DNA from: Lolliginicoccus suaedae
GTDB lineage: Bacteria > Actinomycetota > Actinomycetes > Mycobacteriales > Mycobacteriaceae
Direction: 5' to 3'
DNA length: 64,000 bases
Assembly: GCF_008312885.1 (NCBI RefSeq)
Contig: NZ_VSSO01000002.1
Coordinates: 704,797-768,796 of the forward strand
Shown here: positions 30,197 through 39,892 of the stretch, one piece after another
Layout of the letters: the number at the start of each line of letters is the position of its first letter
How positions within the stretch are numbered: the stretch's first letter is position 1
Made by a program: the position numbers and the translations under genes
The notes under the pieces: generated by a model
Told to the model about the DNA's origin: nothing
Seen by the model: the letters and a program-made list of their open reading frames with translations, nothing else
Database searches by the model: none

Positions 30197-30471
30197 CGCC
30201 ACGCGCGCCCGTTGACGTACGCGCGCGGCGGCAGCGGCGGGTTGTGCCGCAGGTTGTCGACGAGGTCGCCCCATAGCTCGCGGGGGCGCGGGTCCTGGAC
30301 CCCGGCCGCGGCGCTCGCGGCGGCAGCACCGGCGAGGACTGCTACCACGGCGGCGAGCTCCTCGGCGGTGGGCTGGCCCCGCTCGACCCGCAGGAACGCA
30401 GGACCGATTGCTTCTGCGTCGCTTGTCTCAGTGCCGCTTGCTTCTGGCGTGCTTTCTCCTGGAGTGCTCAC
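30193..30471 (-). CDS. accE5: Acyl-CoA carboxylase epsilon subunit
   Basis: A 92-residue small subunit. The conserved epsilon-subunit core is [20 protein letters not shown], and the tail ends in [12 protein letters not shown], typical of AccE5. The N-terminal 23 residues are Ser/Thr/Glu-rich and probably flexible. It stabilises the AccA3-AccD5 complex. Both ends overlap their neighbours by GTGA, showing tight translational coupling with accD5 and maf. Confidence 0.9.
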   Translation of the reverse strand: MSTPGESTPEASGTETSDAEAIGPAFLRVERGQPTAEELAAVVAVLAGAAAASAAAGVQDPRPRELWGDLVDNLRHNPPLPPRAYVNGRAWR

Positions 30472-32129
30472 AGCGGAATGTTCCCATGCTTCTTCGCCGG
30501 AACATTGACCACCTTGCGCTCGAGCAGGCGCAGCGCGGTCGAGACCTGCCAGCGGGTGTGCGAGGGCGGAATCACCGCGTCGAGGTAGCCACGCTCGGCC
30601 GCCATGTACGGGTTGACCAGCGTGTCCTCGTACTCCTGCTGGAGCTGCAGGCGCAGCGCGTCGACGTCCTCGCCGTTCTTCGCCGCCTCGAGCAGCTTGC
30701 GGCGGTAGACGAAGCCCACGGCGCCGGATGCGCCCATCACCGCGATCTGGGCGGTGGGCCAGGCGAGGTTGACGTCCGCGCCCATGTGCTTGGAACCCAT
30801 CACGTCATAGGCGCCGCCATACGCCTTGCGGGTGATGACGGTGATCTTGCCGACGGTGGCCTCGCCATAGGCGTACAGCAGCTTCGCGCCGCGGCGGATG
30901 ATGCCGTTGAACTCCTGGTCGGTTCCCGGCAGGAAGCCAGGAACATCGACGAGCGTGAGGATCGGCACGTTGAACGCGTCGCAGGTGCGCACGAAGCGGG
31001 CTGCCTTCTCCGACGCGGCGATGTCGAGCGTTCCGGCGAACTGGGTGGGCTGGTTGGCGACGATGCCGACGCTGCGGCCCTCCACCCGCGCGAAGCCGCA
31101 CAGGATGTTCATCGCCCGCTGCGCCTGCACCTCGAGGAACTCGCCATCATCGACGATGCGGGCGATCACATCGTGCATGTCGTACGGCTGGTTGGGGGAG
31201 TCGGGGATGATCGTGTCGAGCTCGAGATCCTCGGCGGTCAGGGAATCCTCGGCGCTGCCGGAGATCGGGGACTCCGCGGGGAGGCGGGGCGCCTCGCCAC
31301 GGTTGTTGCTAGGCAGGAAGCCCAGCAGCTCCCGCACGTAGTCGAGGGCATCGGTCTCGTCATTGGCGACATAGTGCGCCACGCCCGACTTCACCATGTG
31401 CGTGTGGGCGCCACCGAGCTCCTCCATGGTGACTTCCTCGCCGGTGACGGTCTTGATGACGTCGGGACCGGTGACGAACATCTGGGACTTCTTGTCCACC
31501 ATGATCACGAAGTCCGTCAGCGCGGGCGAGTAGACGTGCCCGCCGGCCGCGGCACCCATGATCAGCGAGATCTGCGGGATCACGCCGGAGGCGAGCACGT
31601 TGCGGTGGAAGATCTCGCCGTACAGGCCGAGGGAGACGACACCCTCCTGGATGCGCGCGCCGGCGCCTTCGTTGATGCCGATCAGGGGGCGGCCCGTCTT
31701 GATGGCGAGATCCATCACCTTGACGATCTTCTCGCCGTACACCTCGCCGAGGCTGCCGCCGAACACCGCGGCATCCTGGCTGAACACGCACACCTCGCGG
31801 CCGTCGATCGTGCCGTACCCGGTGACCACGCCATCGCCGAGCGGCCGGTTGTCGGCGAGCCCGAAGTTGGTCGACCGGTGCCGGGCGAGGGCATCGAGCT
31901 CGACGAACGAGCCGTCGTCGAGGAGCAGGTTGATGCGTTCCCGCGCGGTGAACTTGCCCTTCTCGTGGACCTTCTGCACCGCGGCCTCGCCCACCGGATG
32001 CTTGGCCTCCTCGAGGCGGCGCTGCAGATCGGCGAGCTTGCCCGCTGTCGTGTGGATGTCCGCCTTCGCCGCCTCCGTGCCGGGGGACGCGTCGGGCGAG
32101 GTTCGCTCTGGCTCGGTCACACTGGTCAT
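30468..32129 (-). CDS. accD5: Acyl-CoA carboxylase beta subunit (carboxyltransferase)
   Basis: A 553-residue carboxyltransferase that moves the carboxyl group from AccA3-biotin to propionyl-CoA or acetyl-CoA. It has two crotonase-like halves. Seen: the start [20 protein letters not shown], the N-half oxyanion region [32 protein letters not shown], and the C-half [20 protein letters not shown] and [12 protein letters not shown]. The 32129 ATG follows a leaderless-type TACACT by 7 nt and no ribosome site. It supplies methylmalonyl- and malonyl-CoA for lipid synthesis. Divergent from birA. Confidence 0.95.
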   Translation of the reverse strand: MTSVTEPERTSPDASPGTEAAKADIHTTAGKLADLQRRLEEAKHPVGEAAVQKVHEKGKFTARERINLLLDDGSFVELDALARHRSTNFGLADNRPLGDGVVTGYGTIDGREVCVFSQDAAVFGGSLGEVYGEKIVKVMDLAIKTGRPLIGINEGAGARIQEGVVSLGLYGEIFHRNVLASGVIPQISLIMGAAAGGHVYSPALTDFVIMVDKKSQMFVTGPDVIKTVTGEEVTMEELGGAHTHMVKSGVAHYVANDETDALDYVRELLGFLPSNNRGEAPRLPAESPISGSAEDSLTAEDLELDTIIPDSPNQPYDMHDVIARIVDDGEFLEVQAQRAMNILCGFARVEGRSVGIVANQPTQFAGTLDIAASEKAARFVRTCDAFNVPILTLVDVPGFLPGTDQEFNGIIRRGAKLLYAYGEATVGKITVITRKAYGGAYDVMGSKHMGADVNLAWPTAQIAVMGASGAVGFVYRRKLLEAAKNGEDVDALRLQLQQEYEDTLVNPYMAAERGYLDAVIPPSHTRWQVSTALRLLERKVVNVPAKKHGNIPL

Positions 32130-32136
32130 GGCGGCG

Positions 32137-32142
32137 AGTGTA
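32137..32142 (-). promoter_or_regulatory. Probable -10 of leaderless accD5 mRNA
   Basis: TACACT on the minus strand ends 7 nt before the accD5 ATG, where no ribosome site exists. Confidence 0.45.
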
Positions 32143-32274
32143 TCGAGAAACCCCGGCCCCTCGCGGACAGTGGTCTCCAAAACCTGGGACGTATACCTAA
32201 GCGATACCGCCAAAAACCTGCCCCGGCGCGTGCCTCGAGCCCCAGGAACGCCCAACAGGACGGGCGCCCGCGCG

Positions 32275-32280
32275 TAGCGT
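32275..32280 (+). promoter_or_regulatory. Probable -10 of leaderless birA mRNA
   Basis: TAGCGT ends 7 nt before the birA ATG, mirroring the accD5 promoter on the other side of the 158-bp gap. Confidence 0.42.
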
Positions 32281-32287
32281 CAGCACC

Positions 32288-33118
32288 ATGACCGAGAACC
32301 CGCTCAGTGCTCACCCGCCCAGCGCCCATCCGCCGCTGGACGCTGCCGCGCTTGCCCCCCGGCTCGCCGAGGCTGGCTGGAACAGCGTGCGCGTCGTTGG
32401 CTCCACCGGCTCGACCAACGCCGACCTGCTCGCTAGCGCCCGCACCGCCACCGATCGCACCGTCCTCCTCGCCGAGCAGCAGACCGCTGGGCGCGGTCGC
32501 CACTCGCGCACGTGGGAGACCACCCCCGGCACGTCCCTCATCGCCTCGGTGCTGCTGCGCGCCGCGGGCGTGCCGCCGGCGCGGCTCGGCTGGCTCCCGC
32601 TGCTCACCGGCGTGGCGCTCGCCTCGGCCATCCGCGAGGAGACCGGCGTGCATGCCACTCTCAAGTGGCCCAACGATGTGCATGTCGACGGCAGGAAGGT
32701 AGCGGGCATCCTCGCCGAGGTCGCGCCCGTCGCGGGCCCCGCGACCGTCGTCATTGGATTCGGCATCAACACCGCTACCGAGCGTGATGATCTCCCCGTG
32801 ACCGATGCCACATCGCTGTACCTCGAGTCCGGCAGCCTCCCCGACCGCCCCGGGCTCGCTGTGGCCGTGCTCGCCCGGCTCGCGCGCGCGGTGGACGTGT
32901 GGATCGCCAGCGGCGGGGCGCCAGGCCCGTTGCGGGACCAGTACGTCGCGCTCTCCTCGACCCTCGGGGCAGAGGTGTCCGTGGCGCTGCCGGGTGGAAC
33001 GGTCACCGGGCTGGCCGAGCGTATCGACGACTCCGGCTGCCTGGTGCTCTCGGTGCCCGGGGAGGGGGAGCGCGTGGTCTCCGCGGGTGACGTCACGCAC
33101 CTGCGCAAGGCACAATAG
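32288..33118 (+). CDS. birA: Biotin--protein ligase
   Basis: A 276-residue ligase without an N-terminal DNA-binding domain, so a pure enzyme (group I). Seen: STGSTNADLL, ATP/biotin loop QQTAGRGRHSRTW, KWPNDVHVDGRKVAGILAE, and a C-terminal SH3-like domain (about 225-276). It activates biotin to biotinyl-AMP and attaches it to AccA3. Its position opposite accD5 ties it to carboxylase assembly. It is followed 5 bp later by the PH-domain gene, likely one operon. Confidence 0.94.
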   Translation: MTENPLSAHPPSAHPPLDAAALAPRLAEAGWNSVRVVGSTGSTNADLLASARTATDRTVLLAEQQTAGRGRHSRTWETTPGTSLIASVLLRAAGVPPARLGWLPLLTGVALASAIREETGVHATLKWPNDVHVDGRKVAGILAEVAPVAGPATVVIGFGINTATERDDLPVTDATSLYLESGSLPDRPGLAVAVLARLARAVDVWIASGGAPGPLRDQYVALSSTLGAEVSVALPGGTVTGLAERIDDSGCLVLSVPGEGERVVSAGDVTHLRKAQ

Positions 33119-33123
33119 CGCTC

Positions 33124-33657
33124 ATGGAGAATCCGGGTGGAGCGCTGGGGGAGCGCGTGCTGCTGCGGCGCCACCCGCATTGGAAGATGATGCTGGGCCC
33201 CGCCATCCTGGCGATCGTGCTCACCGGGATCGCGGGCCTGCTCGTGGGATTCGTCGAGGCCAATGCGCCAGCCGGGGTGCAGGGCATCGTGATTCTCGTC
33301 GTGCTCGCGATCTGGGCGCTGATCCTCGCGCGGCGCTTCGTCAAGCCCTTCATCGGCTGGTGGCGGACCGCGCTGATCGTCACCTCGCACCGCATCGCGG
33401 TCCGCGAGGGCCTGCTGCGCACCCGCGGGTTCGACATCCCCCTGCAACGGGTGGCGGGGATCCGGTACCGCCGCGGCATGCTCGACCGCCTCGCGGGGAC
33501 CGGCACGCTGCTCATCGCGCCCATCGGCGAGCCGCCGTTCGAGTTCGCCCACGTGCCCGAGGCCCGCCTCACCCATGCGGTGATCTACCACCAGGTGTTC
33601 GGAAACCAGCCCGCGGCGCGCCCCCGGCGGATCCTCGATGCCTTCCGCCCCCGCTGA
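33124..33657 (+). CDS. PH-domain membrane protein (Rv3278c-like)
   Basis: 177 residues with two membrane spans (about 22-45 and 52-72) and a bacterial PH-like domain (about 80-165) containing TSHRIAVREGLLRTRGFDIPL and RGMLDRLAGTGTLLIA. The same gene follows birA in M. tuberculosis. Function unknown; such domains often bind lipids or serve as protein adaptors. Confidence 0.85.
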   Translation: MENPGGALGERVLLRRHPHWKMMLGPAILAIVLTGIAGLLVGFVEANAPAGVQGIVILVVLAIWALILARRFVKPFIGWWRTALIVTSHRIAVREGLLRTRGFDIPLQRVAGIRYRRGMLDRLAGTGTLLIAPIGEPPFEFAHVPEARLTHAVIYHQVFGNQPAARPRRILDAFRPR

Positions 33658-33751
33658 CGACAAGCCGGATTGTGATGGCCGCCACCATCAATCGCCAGGG
33701 TGGCGCTGCGCATTGTCATCCAGGATGCGAGCCATCTCCTCGCAATCTCAC

Positions 33752-33757
33752 TAGGCT
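33752..33757 (+). promoter_or_regulatory. Probable -10 of leaderless response-regulator mRNA
   Basis: TAGGCT ends 6 nt before the GTG at 33764 and no ribosome site is seen. Confidence 0.42.
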
Positions 33758-33763
33758 ATTGCT

Positions 33764-34450
33764 GTGAGGACCGTTCTGCTCGCCGAAGATGACGACGCCA
33801 TCGCTGCCCCGCTCGCGCGGGCGCTCGAGCGAGAGGGCTATGAGGTGCGCATCGCGCCCACCGGTGATGAGGCATACGCGCTGGTCGTCGAAGCGCCACC
33901 GCACCTGTTGCTCCTCGACCTCGGCCTGCCGGGCATGGATGGGCTCGAGGTGTGCCGCAAGATCCGTTCCCAGGGCATCGACGTGCCGGTGCTGATGCTG
34001 ACCGCCCGCACCGATGAGGTCGATTTCGTGGTGGGCCTCGATGCCGGCGCCGATGACTACGTCGGCAAGCCGTTCCGCCTCGCGGAGCTCCTCGCTCGGG
34101 TGCGGGCCCTCATGCGCCGCCGCGGCAGCAGCGCCGATGATGCCGTCATCGAGATCGGTGACATCATCCTCGACAAGCCTGCCCGCCGCGTCACCCGCGA
34201 CGGCCGGGAGCTGACGCTGGCGAACAAGGAGTACGAGCTGCTGAAGTTCCTCATGGAGCATGCCGGCGAGGTCGTCGAGCGCGACGAGATCCAGCGCGAG
34301 GTATGGGGCGATGTGGACCTGCGCGGCTCGAAGACCCTGGACATGCACATGTCCTGGCTGCGCCGCAAGATCGGCGACGAGGGCAAGGAGCTCGGGCGCC
34401 GCATCGCCACCGTCCGGGGCGTAGGATTCCGCTTCAATGCGGACCAGTAG
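33764..34450 (+). CDS. OmpR-family response regulator
   Basis: The 228-residue regulator has a receiver domain (1-118) with D9/D10, D52 as phosphoacceptor in LLLDLGLPGMDG and the K in YVGKPF. A winged-helix DNA-binding domain (about 130-225) includes LTLANKEYELLKFLMEH and TVRGVGFRF. GTG start. It pairs with the histidine kinase encoded 54 bp downstream. The signal and targets are unknown. Confidence 0.92.
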   Translation: MRTVLLAEDDDAIAAPLARALEREGYEVRIAPTGDEAYALVVEAPPHLLLLDLGLPGMDGLEVCRKIRSQGIDVPVLMLTARTDEVDFVVGLDAGADDYVGKPFRLAELLARVRALMRRRGSSADDAVIEIGDIILDKPARRVTRDGRELTLANKEYELLKFLMEHAGEVVERDEIQREVWGDVDLRGSKTLDMHMSWLRRKIGDEGKELGRRIATVRGVGFRFNADQ

Positions 34451-34504
34451 CGCGCCCGGCCCAATCAAGCCAGGCCCCAGCAAGCCAGCCCTGGGCGACC
34501 CACG

Positions 34505-35836
34505 GTGAAGCGACGGCTCCTGCTGTCCACGATCGCCGTGGTCGTGGTGGTCGTGCTCATGCTTGGCCTCCCGCTGCTCCTCGCGTCCTGGCGTCTCGTG
34601 GAGGACTTCACCCGCGCTGACCTCAAGCTCAGGCTCGATCAGATGGCCGCGGAGGTCCGGGACCAGCAAGGCCAGGAAGGGCTTGTGCCCGGCCGTCTCA
34701 ACACCGAGCCGCTACGGCTCGTGGTCCCGCCAGGCGGACGGCTCGAGGTCATCTATCCGAGCCCGCTCGACAGTGCCTCCCGCGCATCCGTAGGTGCCCC
34801 CTACGTGGAGAACGCGATCATCGAGTCCCTGTCGCTCGGAGTCTCGGGATCGCTGCGCCTCGAGGTTCCCCCAGGGGAGATGCGCGCCTCGCAGTGGAGA
34901 TCCGCGGCCATCGTGACCGCCCTCGTGGTGGCCTCCGTCATCGCCGGCACCGTGGTGGCGATCGTCACGGCGCGCCGCCTGTCCGACCCGCTGCGCGATG
35001 TGGCCGCCCGCGCGGCACGCCTCGGTGCCGGTGACTTCCGTCCCGACCCGAAGCGCTACGGCATCGTCGAGCTCGACCGCGTCTCCGATGTGCTCGATGC
35101 CGCGAGCGTGGAGATCTCCGAGCGCCTGCAGCGCGAGCGCAGCCTCGTCGGTGACGTATCGCACCAGCTGCGCAGCCGCTTGACCGCCGTGCGGCTGCGC
35201 CTCGATGAGCTTTCCTTCCATCAGGACCCCGACGTCGTGGAGGAATCGACAGCTGCACTATCCCAGGTGGACCGGCTCACCCAGGCCGTCAACGATCTCG
35301 TGCGCGCCTCGCGCGACCAGAACCGGTCCGACGTCGCTGCCATAGAAGTCATGCAGGAGCTTCGCGTGGCGGTCAAGGACTGGGAGAAGCAGTTCACCGA
35401 GGCGGGACGGCATATCAAGCTCTACGGCCACGACGGCACCCTCGCGCACGCCACCGCGACCAGGCTGCGCGAGGCCGTGGCCGTTCTCGTCGACAACTCG
35501 CTCGCCCACGGCGACGGCACGTGCACTCTTTCCGTGCGCCACGTCAGCAGCGATGACCGTCGTCCCATGGTGTGCGTCGAGGTCAGCGACGAGGGGCCCG
35601 GCGTGCCCGACGACATCGCGCCGCGGATCTTCGAGCGAGGCTTCTCCGGCCGTGGATCGTCCGGGGTGGGGCTCGCGCTCGCTCGCGCGCTCGTCGAGGC
35701 CGACGGCGGACGCATGGAGCTCCAGGCGCGCAGCCCCGCGCGGTTCGCGATCTTCGTGCCAGCCCGCGACCCGCATCTGCCGCTCGGAGCCGGAGGGGCC
35801 AGCATCCTCCCCGTGTCGCCGCCCGAGCCGCGCTAG
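34505..35836 (+). CDS. Membrane sensor histidine kinase
   Basis: A 443-residue kinase with an N-terminal span (about 5-28), an extracytoplasmic sensor region of about 105 residues, a second span (about 133-156), HAMP (about 157-210), HisKA with H220 in GDVSHQLRSRLTAVRLRLDE, and HATPase_c (about 320-428) with VDNSLAHG, DEGPGVPD and GSSGVGLALARAL. The sensor region has no recognisable fold. The GTG at 34505 starts right at KRRLLL. It is the partner of the OmpR-type regulator upstream. Transcription would run into repeat copy B. Confidence 0.92.
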   Translation: MKRRLLLSTIAVVVVVVLMLGLPLLLASWRLVEDFTRADLKLRLDQMAAEVRDQQGQEGLVPGRLNTEPLRLVVPPGGRLEVIYPSPLDSASRASVGAPYVENAIIESLSLGVSGSLRLEVPPGEMRASQWRSAAIVTALVVASVIAGTVVAIVTARRLSDPLRDVAARAARLGAGDFRPDPKRYGIVELDRVSDVLDAASVEISERLQRERSLVGDVSHQLRSRLTAVRLRLDELSFHQDPDVVEESTAALSQVDRLTQAVNDLVRASRDQNRSDVAAIEVMQELRVAVKDWEKQFTEAGRHIKLYGHDGTLAHATATRLREAVAVLVDNSLAHGDGTCTLSVRHVSSDDRRPMVCVEVSDEGPGVPDDIAPRIFERGFSGRGSSGVGLALARALVEADGGRMELQARSPARFAIFVPARDPHLPLGAGGASILPVSPPEPR

Positions 35837-35902
35837 GCCGTCGTCGCCGGGTGGTGGCGCGGGTGGTGGCGCCTCCGCTCGGCCGGGGGATGCCGTCGCT
35901 CG

Positions 35903-35976
35903 GCCAGAAGCACCGGAAATTGCCAAACGCGATAGAAACTGACCTGGGATTCGCGCAGCTTCTATCGCGTTTGCGG
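35903..35976 (+). repeat. Palindromic intergenic repeat family 1, copy B
   Basis: Tag AAGCACCGGAAA, then arms AAACGCGATAGAA (35925-35937) and TTCTATCGCGTTT (35960-35972) with 22 nt between, inside which CTG/CAG pairs again. It sits alone in the 190-bp gap between the convergent histidine kinase and gtrA genes. Confidence 0.9.
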
Positions 35977-36026
35977 AAGGGCGACCCGCACGCCCGCACT
36001 CCCGCAGCGGCAGCCGAGATCCCGGC

Positions 36027-36632
36027 TCAGCTATGCCCGAGCTGCTCCTCGTACAGGTCCACCGGGGTGGGCAGCACGATCGTCGATCCAGCGGCAGCGC
36101 CGCGCACGTCCTCGTCGGGGAAGACCCATCTGCGCATCGCCCAGAACCGGAACGCCATCTGGAGGAGGTTGCCGATCAAGTAAGCACTGATGAAGTCGGC
36201 GATGTTCTCCACCGTCAGCGACACGTTCGGCTCCCGGAACCCGAGCACGTATGACGAGATCCACAACGGGATGAACGCGAGCACCACGCCACCGGCGCTG
36301 ACCAGGAAGAACAGGAACGCTTCGTGGTGGCGCTCGCGGCCGCCCCGGTTCTTGAACGACCACTCCCGGTTGAGCACGTACGACAGGATCACGGCCATGA
36401 CGCCAGCGATGATCTTGGCGGTGACGGGGTTGCTGTCGAGGATGGTCAGCTTGAGGGTGTAGAAGATCGCGAGGTCGAAGATGAACGTGGTCCCGCCGAC
36501 GATGGCGAACTTGATGAACTCACGATGCTTCAGCGCGATCGCCCGGTAGGGCTGCGGAATGCGCGTGATGACGCTGTCGGCCAGGGACACAAGACCGGAG
36601 TCTACTGAACGCGTGCTGCGCTGTACGGTCAT
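36027..36632 (-). CDS. GtrA-family membrane protein
   Basis: 201 residues with four membrane spans (about 40-60, 70-88, 108-130, 148-170) and the family start FIKFAIVGGTTFIFDLAIF. GtrA-like proteins are thought to move lipid-linked sugars across the membrane. M. tuberculosis Rv3277, in the same place, belongs to this family. The ATG at 36632 (MTVQRSTRS) was chosen over 36692. It is divergent from purK across 62 bp. Confidence 0.85.
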   Translation of the reverse strand: MTVQRSTRSVDSGLVSLADSVITRIPQPYRAIALKHREFIKFAIVGGTTFIFDLAIFYTLKLTILDSNPVTAKIIAGVMAVILSYVLNREWSFKNRGGRERHHEAFLFFLVSAGGVVLAFIPLWISSYVLGFREPNVSLTVENIADFISAYLIGNLLQMAFRFWAMRRWVFPDEDVRGAAAGSTIVLPTPVDLYEEQLGHS

Positions 36633-36694
36633 CGGTGGTGTTCGGCGTGGGCAGGGACGCGTTTTCCATCCCGGCGCATCGTCTGCCAACATAG

Positions 36695-37972
36695 ATGCTT
36701 GTGGAATCAGACCAGTTCACGCCTGCTGCCGGGACGGCGCCCCGCTATCACCGCGAAGCCTCCGGTGTGCCCACCGTCACCATGATCGGTGGCGGCCAGC
36801 TCGCCCGCATGACCCACCAGGCCGCGATCGCGCTCGGCCAGTCCGTGCGCGTGCTCGCAGCATCTCCTGGGGAGTCCGCCGCCCAGGTGGCGCGCGATGT
36901 GGTTCTCGGCCGCCATGATGACCTCGACGCTCTGCGCGAGGCGGCACAGGGCAGCGATGCGCTGACGTTCGATCATGAGCATGTGCCGCCGCAGCACCTC
37001 GAGACGCTGATCGGCGAGGGCGTGAACGTGCAGCCGCCGCCCACTGCGCTGATCCACGCCCAGGACAAGCTCGTCATGCGCGAGCGCCTCGCCGCGATGG
37101 GCGCGCCGGTGCCCCCGTTCGCGCCGGTCCGGGCGATCAGCGATGCCCTCGCGTTCGGCGCCGAGCATGGGTATCCGTTCGTCCTCAAGGCCACTCGCGG
37201 TGGCTACGACGGCAAGGGCGTGTGGATGATCGACACCCCCGAGCAGGCCGAGGAGCGTGTCGCCGAGCAGCTCGAAGCGGGCGTCCTGCTGCTCGCCGAG
37301 GAGAAGGTCGCGATGCGCCGCGAGCTCTCCGCGATGGTGGCGCGATCCCCGTTCGGGCAGGGCGCCACCTGGCCGGTGGTCGAGACCATCCAGCGCGACG
37401 GCGTGTGCGCTGTCGTCATCGCTCCCGCGCCGGGGCTCGATGAGCACACCGCGGCCGAGGCGCAGGCATTGGCACTGCGCATCGCCACCGAGCTCGGGGT
37501 GACGGGGTGCCTCGCGGTGGAGCTGTTCGAGACCACCGACGGGGTCATCCTGGTCAACGAGCTGGCGATGCGCCCGCACAACTCGGGGCACTGGACGATG
37601 GATGGCGCCGTGACCTCGCAGTTCGAGCAGCACCTGCGCGCGGTCCTTGACTACCCCCTCGGCAGCACCGCGACCACGGCGCCGGTGACGGTGATGGCGA
37701 ACGTGCTGGGCGCGGCCGAGCCGCCCGCGATGAGCATGGACGAGCGCGTGCACCACCTGTGCGCGCGCATGCCGGACGCCCGCATCCATCTCTACGGCAA
37801 GGGCGAGCGGCCCGGCCGCAAGCTCGGTCACGTCAACATCGTCGGCCCGCCCGGCGGCAGCAGCGACGACCCCGATTATGTCGAGGCCGTGCGGCAGCGC
37901 GCGGAGCTCGCCGCGCAGTGGCTCATCCACGCCACCTGGGCCGATGGGTGGGACCCGCACTCGGGCGGCTAG
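36695..37972 (+). CDS. purK: N5-carboxyaminoimidazole ribonucleotide synthase
   Basis: A 425-residue ATP-grasp enzyme that carboxylates aminoimidazole ribonucleotide with bicarbonate and ATP in purine synthesis. Seen: MIGGGQLARMTHQAAIALG at about 30, ATRGGYDGKGVW in the ATP site, and NELAMRPHNSGHWTMDG near the metal site. About 25 extra residues precede the usual PurK start, so a later start is possible, but no better ribosome site is visible. It is followed by purE after 75 bp. Confidence 0.94.
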   Translation: MLVESDQFTPAAGTAPRYHREASGVPTVTMIGGGQLARMTHQAAIALGQSVRVLAASPGESAAQVARDVVLGRHDDLDALREAAQGSDALTFDHEHVPPQHLETLIGEGVNVQPPPTALIHAQDKLVMRERLAAMGAPVPPFAPVRAISDALAFGAEHGYPFVLKATRGGYDGKGVWMIDTPEQAEERVAEQLEAGVLLLAEEKVAMRRELSAMVARSPFGQGATWPVVETIQRDGVCAVVIAPAPGLDEHTAAEAQALALRIATELGVTGCLAVELFETTDGVILVNELAMRPHNSGHWTMDGAVTSQFEQHLRAVLDYPLGSTATTAPVTVMANVLGAAEPPAMSMDERVHHLCARMPDARIHLYGKGERPGRKLGHVNIVGPPGGSSDDPDYVEAVRQRAELAAQWLIHATWADGWDPHSGG

Positions 37973-38047
37973 CCTGCCTTACGCTCCACAACGACAGCAC
38001 GCATGCTCCCGCGCCACGGCGCGCGTCCCACGGAACGAGGAGGCAGG

Positions 38048-38548
38048 ATGACCCCCGAGGTTGGCTTGATCATGGGCAGCGACTCCGACTGGCCCGTCAT
38101 GCAGGCCGCAGCCGAGGCGCTCGCCGAGTTCGAGGTGCCATTCGAGGTGGGGGTGATCTCCGCGCACCGCACTCCGCAGCGGATGCTCGACTACGCCACG
38201 GGTGCCGCGGAGGCGGGGATCAAGGTGATCATCGCTGGTGCCGGGGGAGCGGCTCACCTTCCCGGCATGGTCGCCTCGGCGACGCCGCTGCCGGTGATCG
38301 GCGTGCCGGTCCCGCTCAAGCACCTCGATGGCATGGATTCGCTGCTGTCGATCGTGCAGATGCCAGCCGGTGTGCCGGTGGCCACGGTCTCGATCGGTGG
38401 TGCCCGCAACGCGGGCTTGCTCGCGGTGCGCATCCTCGCCGCGCAGGATCCGGCGCTGCGCGCGCGCATGGAGGAGTTCCAGCAGCAGCTGCACCAGATG
38501 GTGCTCGGCAAGGACGAGGCGCTGCGCCGCTCGCTGCTCGGCGGCTAG
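38048..38548 (+). CDS. purE: N5-carboxyaminoimidazole ribonucleotide mutase
   Basis: 166-residue class I PurE. It moves the carboxyl group within carboxyaminoimidazole ribonucleotide, the step after PurK. The active-site start [18 protein letters not shown] and the His in [10 protein letters not shown] are present, and the GAGGAA region reads [22 protein letters not shown] precedes the ATG at 38048. Confidence 0.95.
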   Translation: MTPEVGLIMGSDSDWPVMQAAAEALAEFEVPFEVGVISAHRTPQRMLDYATGAAEAGIKVIIAGAGGAAHLPGMVASATPLPVIGVPVPLKHLDGMDSLLSIVQMPAGVPVATVSIGGARNAGLLAVRILAAQDPALRARMEEFQQQLHQMVLGKDEALRRSLLGG

Positions 38549-38717
38549 CCCGGCAGCCGGATCGGGGGCGGCCAACCGGTGCTGCCTTCGTGCTCCGCGC
38601 GCCCCGCCGGTATTGTCAGCACCAGGGCATGCTCCCGCACGATGAGGGAAGCGTGGCCGCTGCGTACGCAACCCCGTACTTGATAATCGCACTATCGCAC
38701 GCGAAGGAGTCGCACGA

Positions 38718-39878
38718 ATGGCCGGCAACCCCGATTTTGATCTCTTCCAGCTCGCTGACGAGCACAACGAGCTGCGGGCCGCCATCCGGGGCCTGTGCGA
38801 GAAGGAGATCGCGCCCTACGCCGCCGATGTCGACGAGAACGAGCGCTTCCCGCAGGAAGCCCTCGATGCGCTCATCGCCTCCGGCTTCAACGCGATCCAC
38901 GTGCCCGAGGAGTTCGACGGCCAGGGCGCCGATTCCGTCGCCACCTGCATCGTCATCGAGGAGGTCGCGCGCGTGTGTGGCTCCTCGTCGCTCATCCCCG
39001 CGGTAAACAAGCTCGGCACCATGGGCCTGATCCTCAACGGCTCCGACGAGCTCAAGGCGCAGGTCCTTCCCTCCATCGCATCGGGCGAGGCCATGGCTTC
39101 CTACGCGCTGTCCGAGCGGGAAGCCGGCTCTGATGCCGCGGCCATGCGTACCCGCGCGAAGGCCGATGGCGATGACTGGATCCTCAATGGCTCCAAGTGC
39201 TGGATCACCAACGGTGGCAAGTCCTCCTGGTACACCGTCATGGCCGTCACCGACGCCGACAAGGGCGCGAGCGGCATCTCCGCGTTCATGGTCCACAAAG
39301 ACGATGAGGGGTTCGTCGTCGGGCCGAAGGAGAAGAAGCTCGGCATCAAGGGCAGCCCCACCTCCGAGCTGTACTTCGAGAATTGCCGCATCCCCGGCGA
39401 CCGCATCATCGGCGCTCCCGGCACTGGTTTCAAGACCGCGCTGGAGACCCTCGACCACACCCGTCCGACCATCGGCGCGCAGGCAGTGGGCATCGCCCAG
39501 GGCGCTCTCGACGCGGCGATCGAGTACACCAAGGACCGCAAGCAGTTCAAGACCGCCATCGCGGACTTCCAGGGCGTGCAGTTCATGATCGCGGACATGG
39601 CCATGAAGCTCGAGGCGGCCCGCCTGATGGTGTACCACGCTGCCGCGCGCGCCGAGCGTGGCGAGAAGAACCTCGGGTTCATCTCCTCCGCCTCGAAGTG
39701 CTTCGCCTCCGACGTCGCCATGGAGGTCACCACCGACGCCGTGCAGCTGTTCGGCGGCGCCGGGTACACCCGTGACTTCCCGGTCGAGCGGATGATGCGC
39801 GACGCGAAGATCACCCAGATCTACGAGGGCACGAACCAGATCCAGCGTGTTGTCATGGCGCGGTCGCTGCTGCGCTGA
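38718..39878 (+). CDS. fadE25: Acyl-CoA dehydrogenase (FadE25 type)
   Basis: 386-residue FAD enzyme that introduces the 2,3-double bond of acyl-CoA in beta-oxidation. Seen: [46 protein letters not shown], and the catalytic Glu near residue 370 in [16 protein letters not shown] precedes the ATG. FadE25 follows purE/purK in M. tuberculosis as well. The histidine kinase gene starts 14 bp downstream, so it may be read through. Confidence 0.94.
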   Translation: MAGNPDFDLFQLADEHNELRAAIRGLCEKEIAPYAADVDENERFPQEALDALIASGFNAIHVPEEFDGQGADSVATCIVIEEVARVCGSSSLIPAVNKLGTMGLILNGSDELKAQVLPSIASGEAMASYALSEREAGSDAAAMRTRAKADGDDWILNGSKCWITNGGKSSWYTVMAVTDADKGASGISAFMVHKDDEGFVVGPKEKKLGIKGSPTSELYFENCRIPGDRIIGAPGTGFKTALETLDHTRPTIGAQAVGIAQGALDAAIEYTKDRKQFKTAIADFQGVQFMIADMAMKLEAARLMVYHAAARAERGEKNLGFISSASKCFASDVAMEVTTDAVQLFGGAGYTRDFPVERMMRDAKITQIYEGTNQIQRVVMARSLLR

Positions 39879-39892
39879 CCGGCTCCACGACC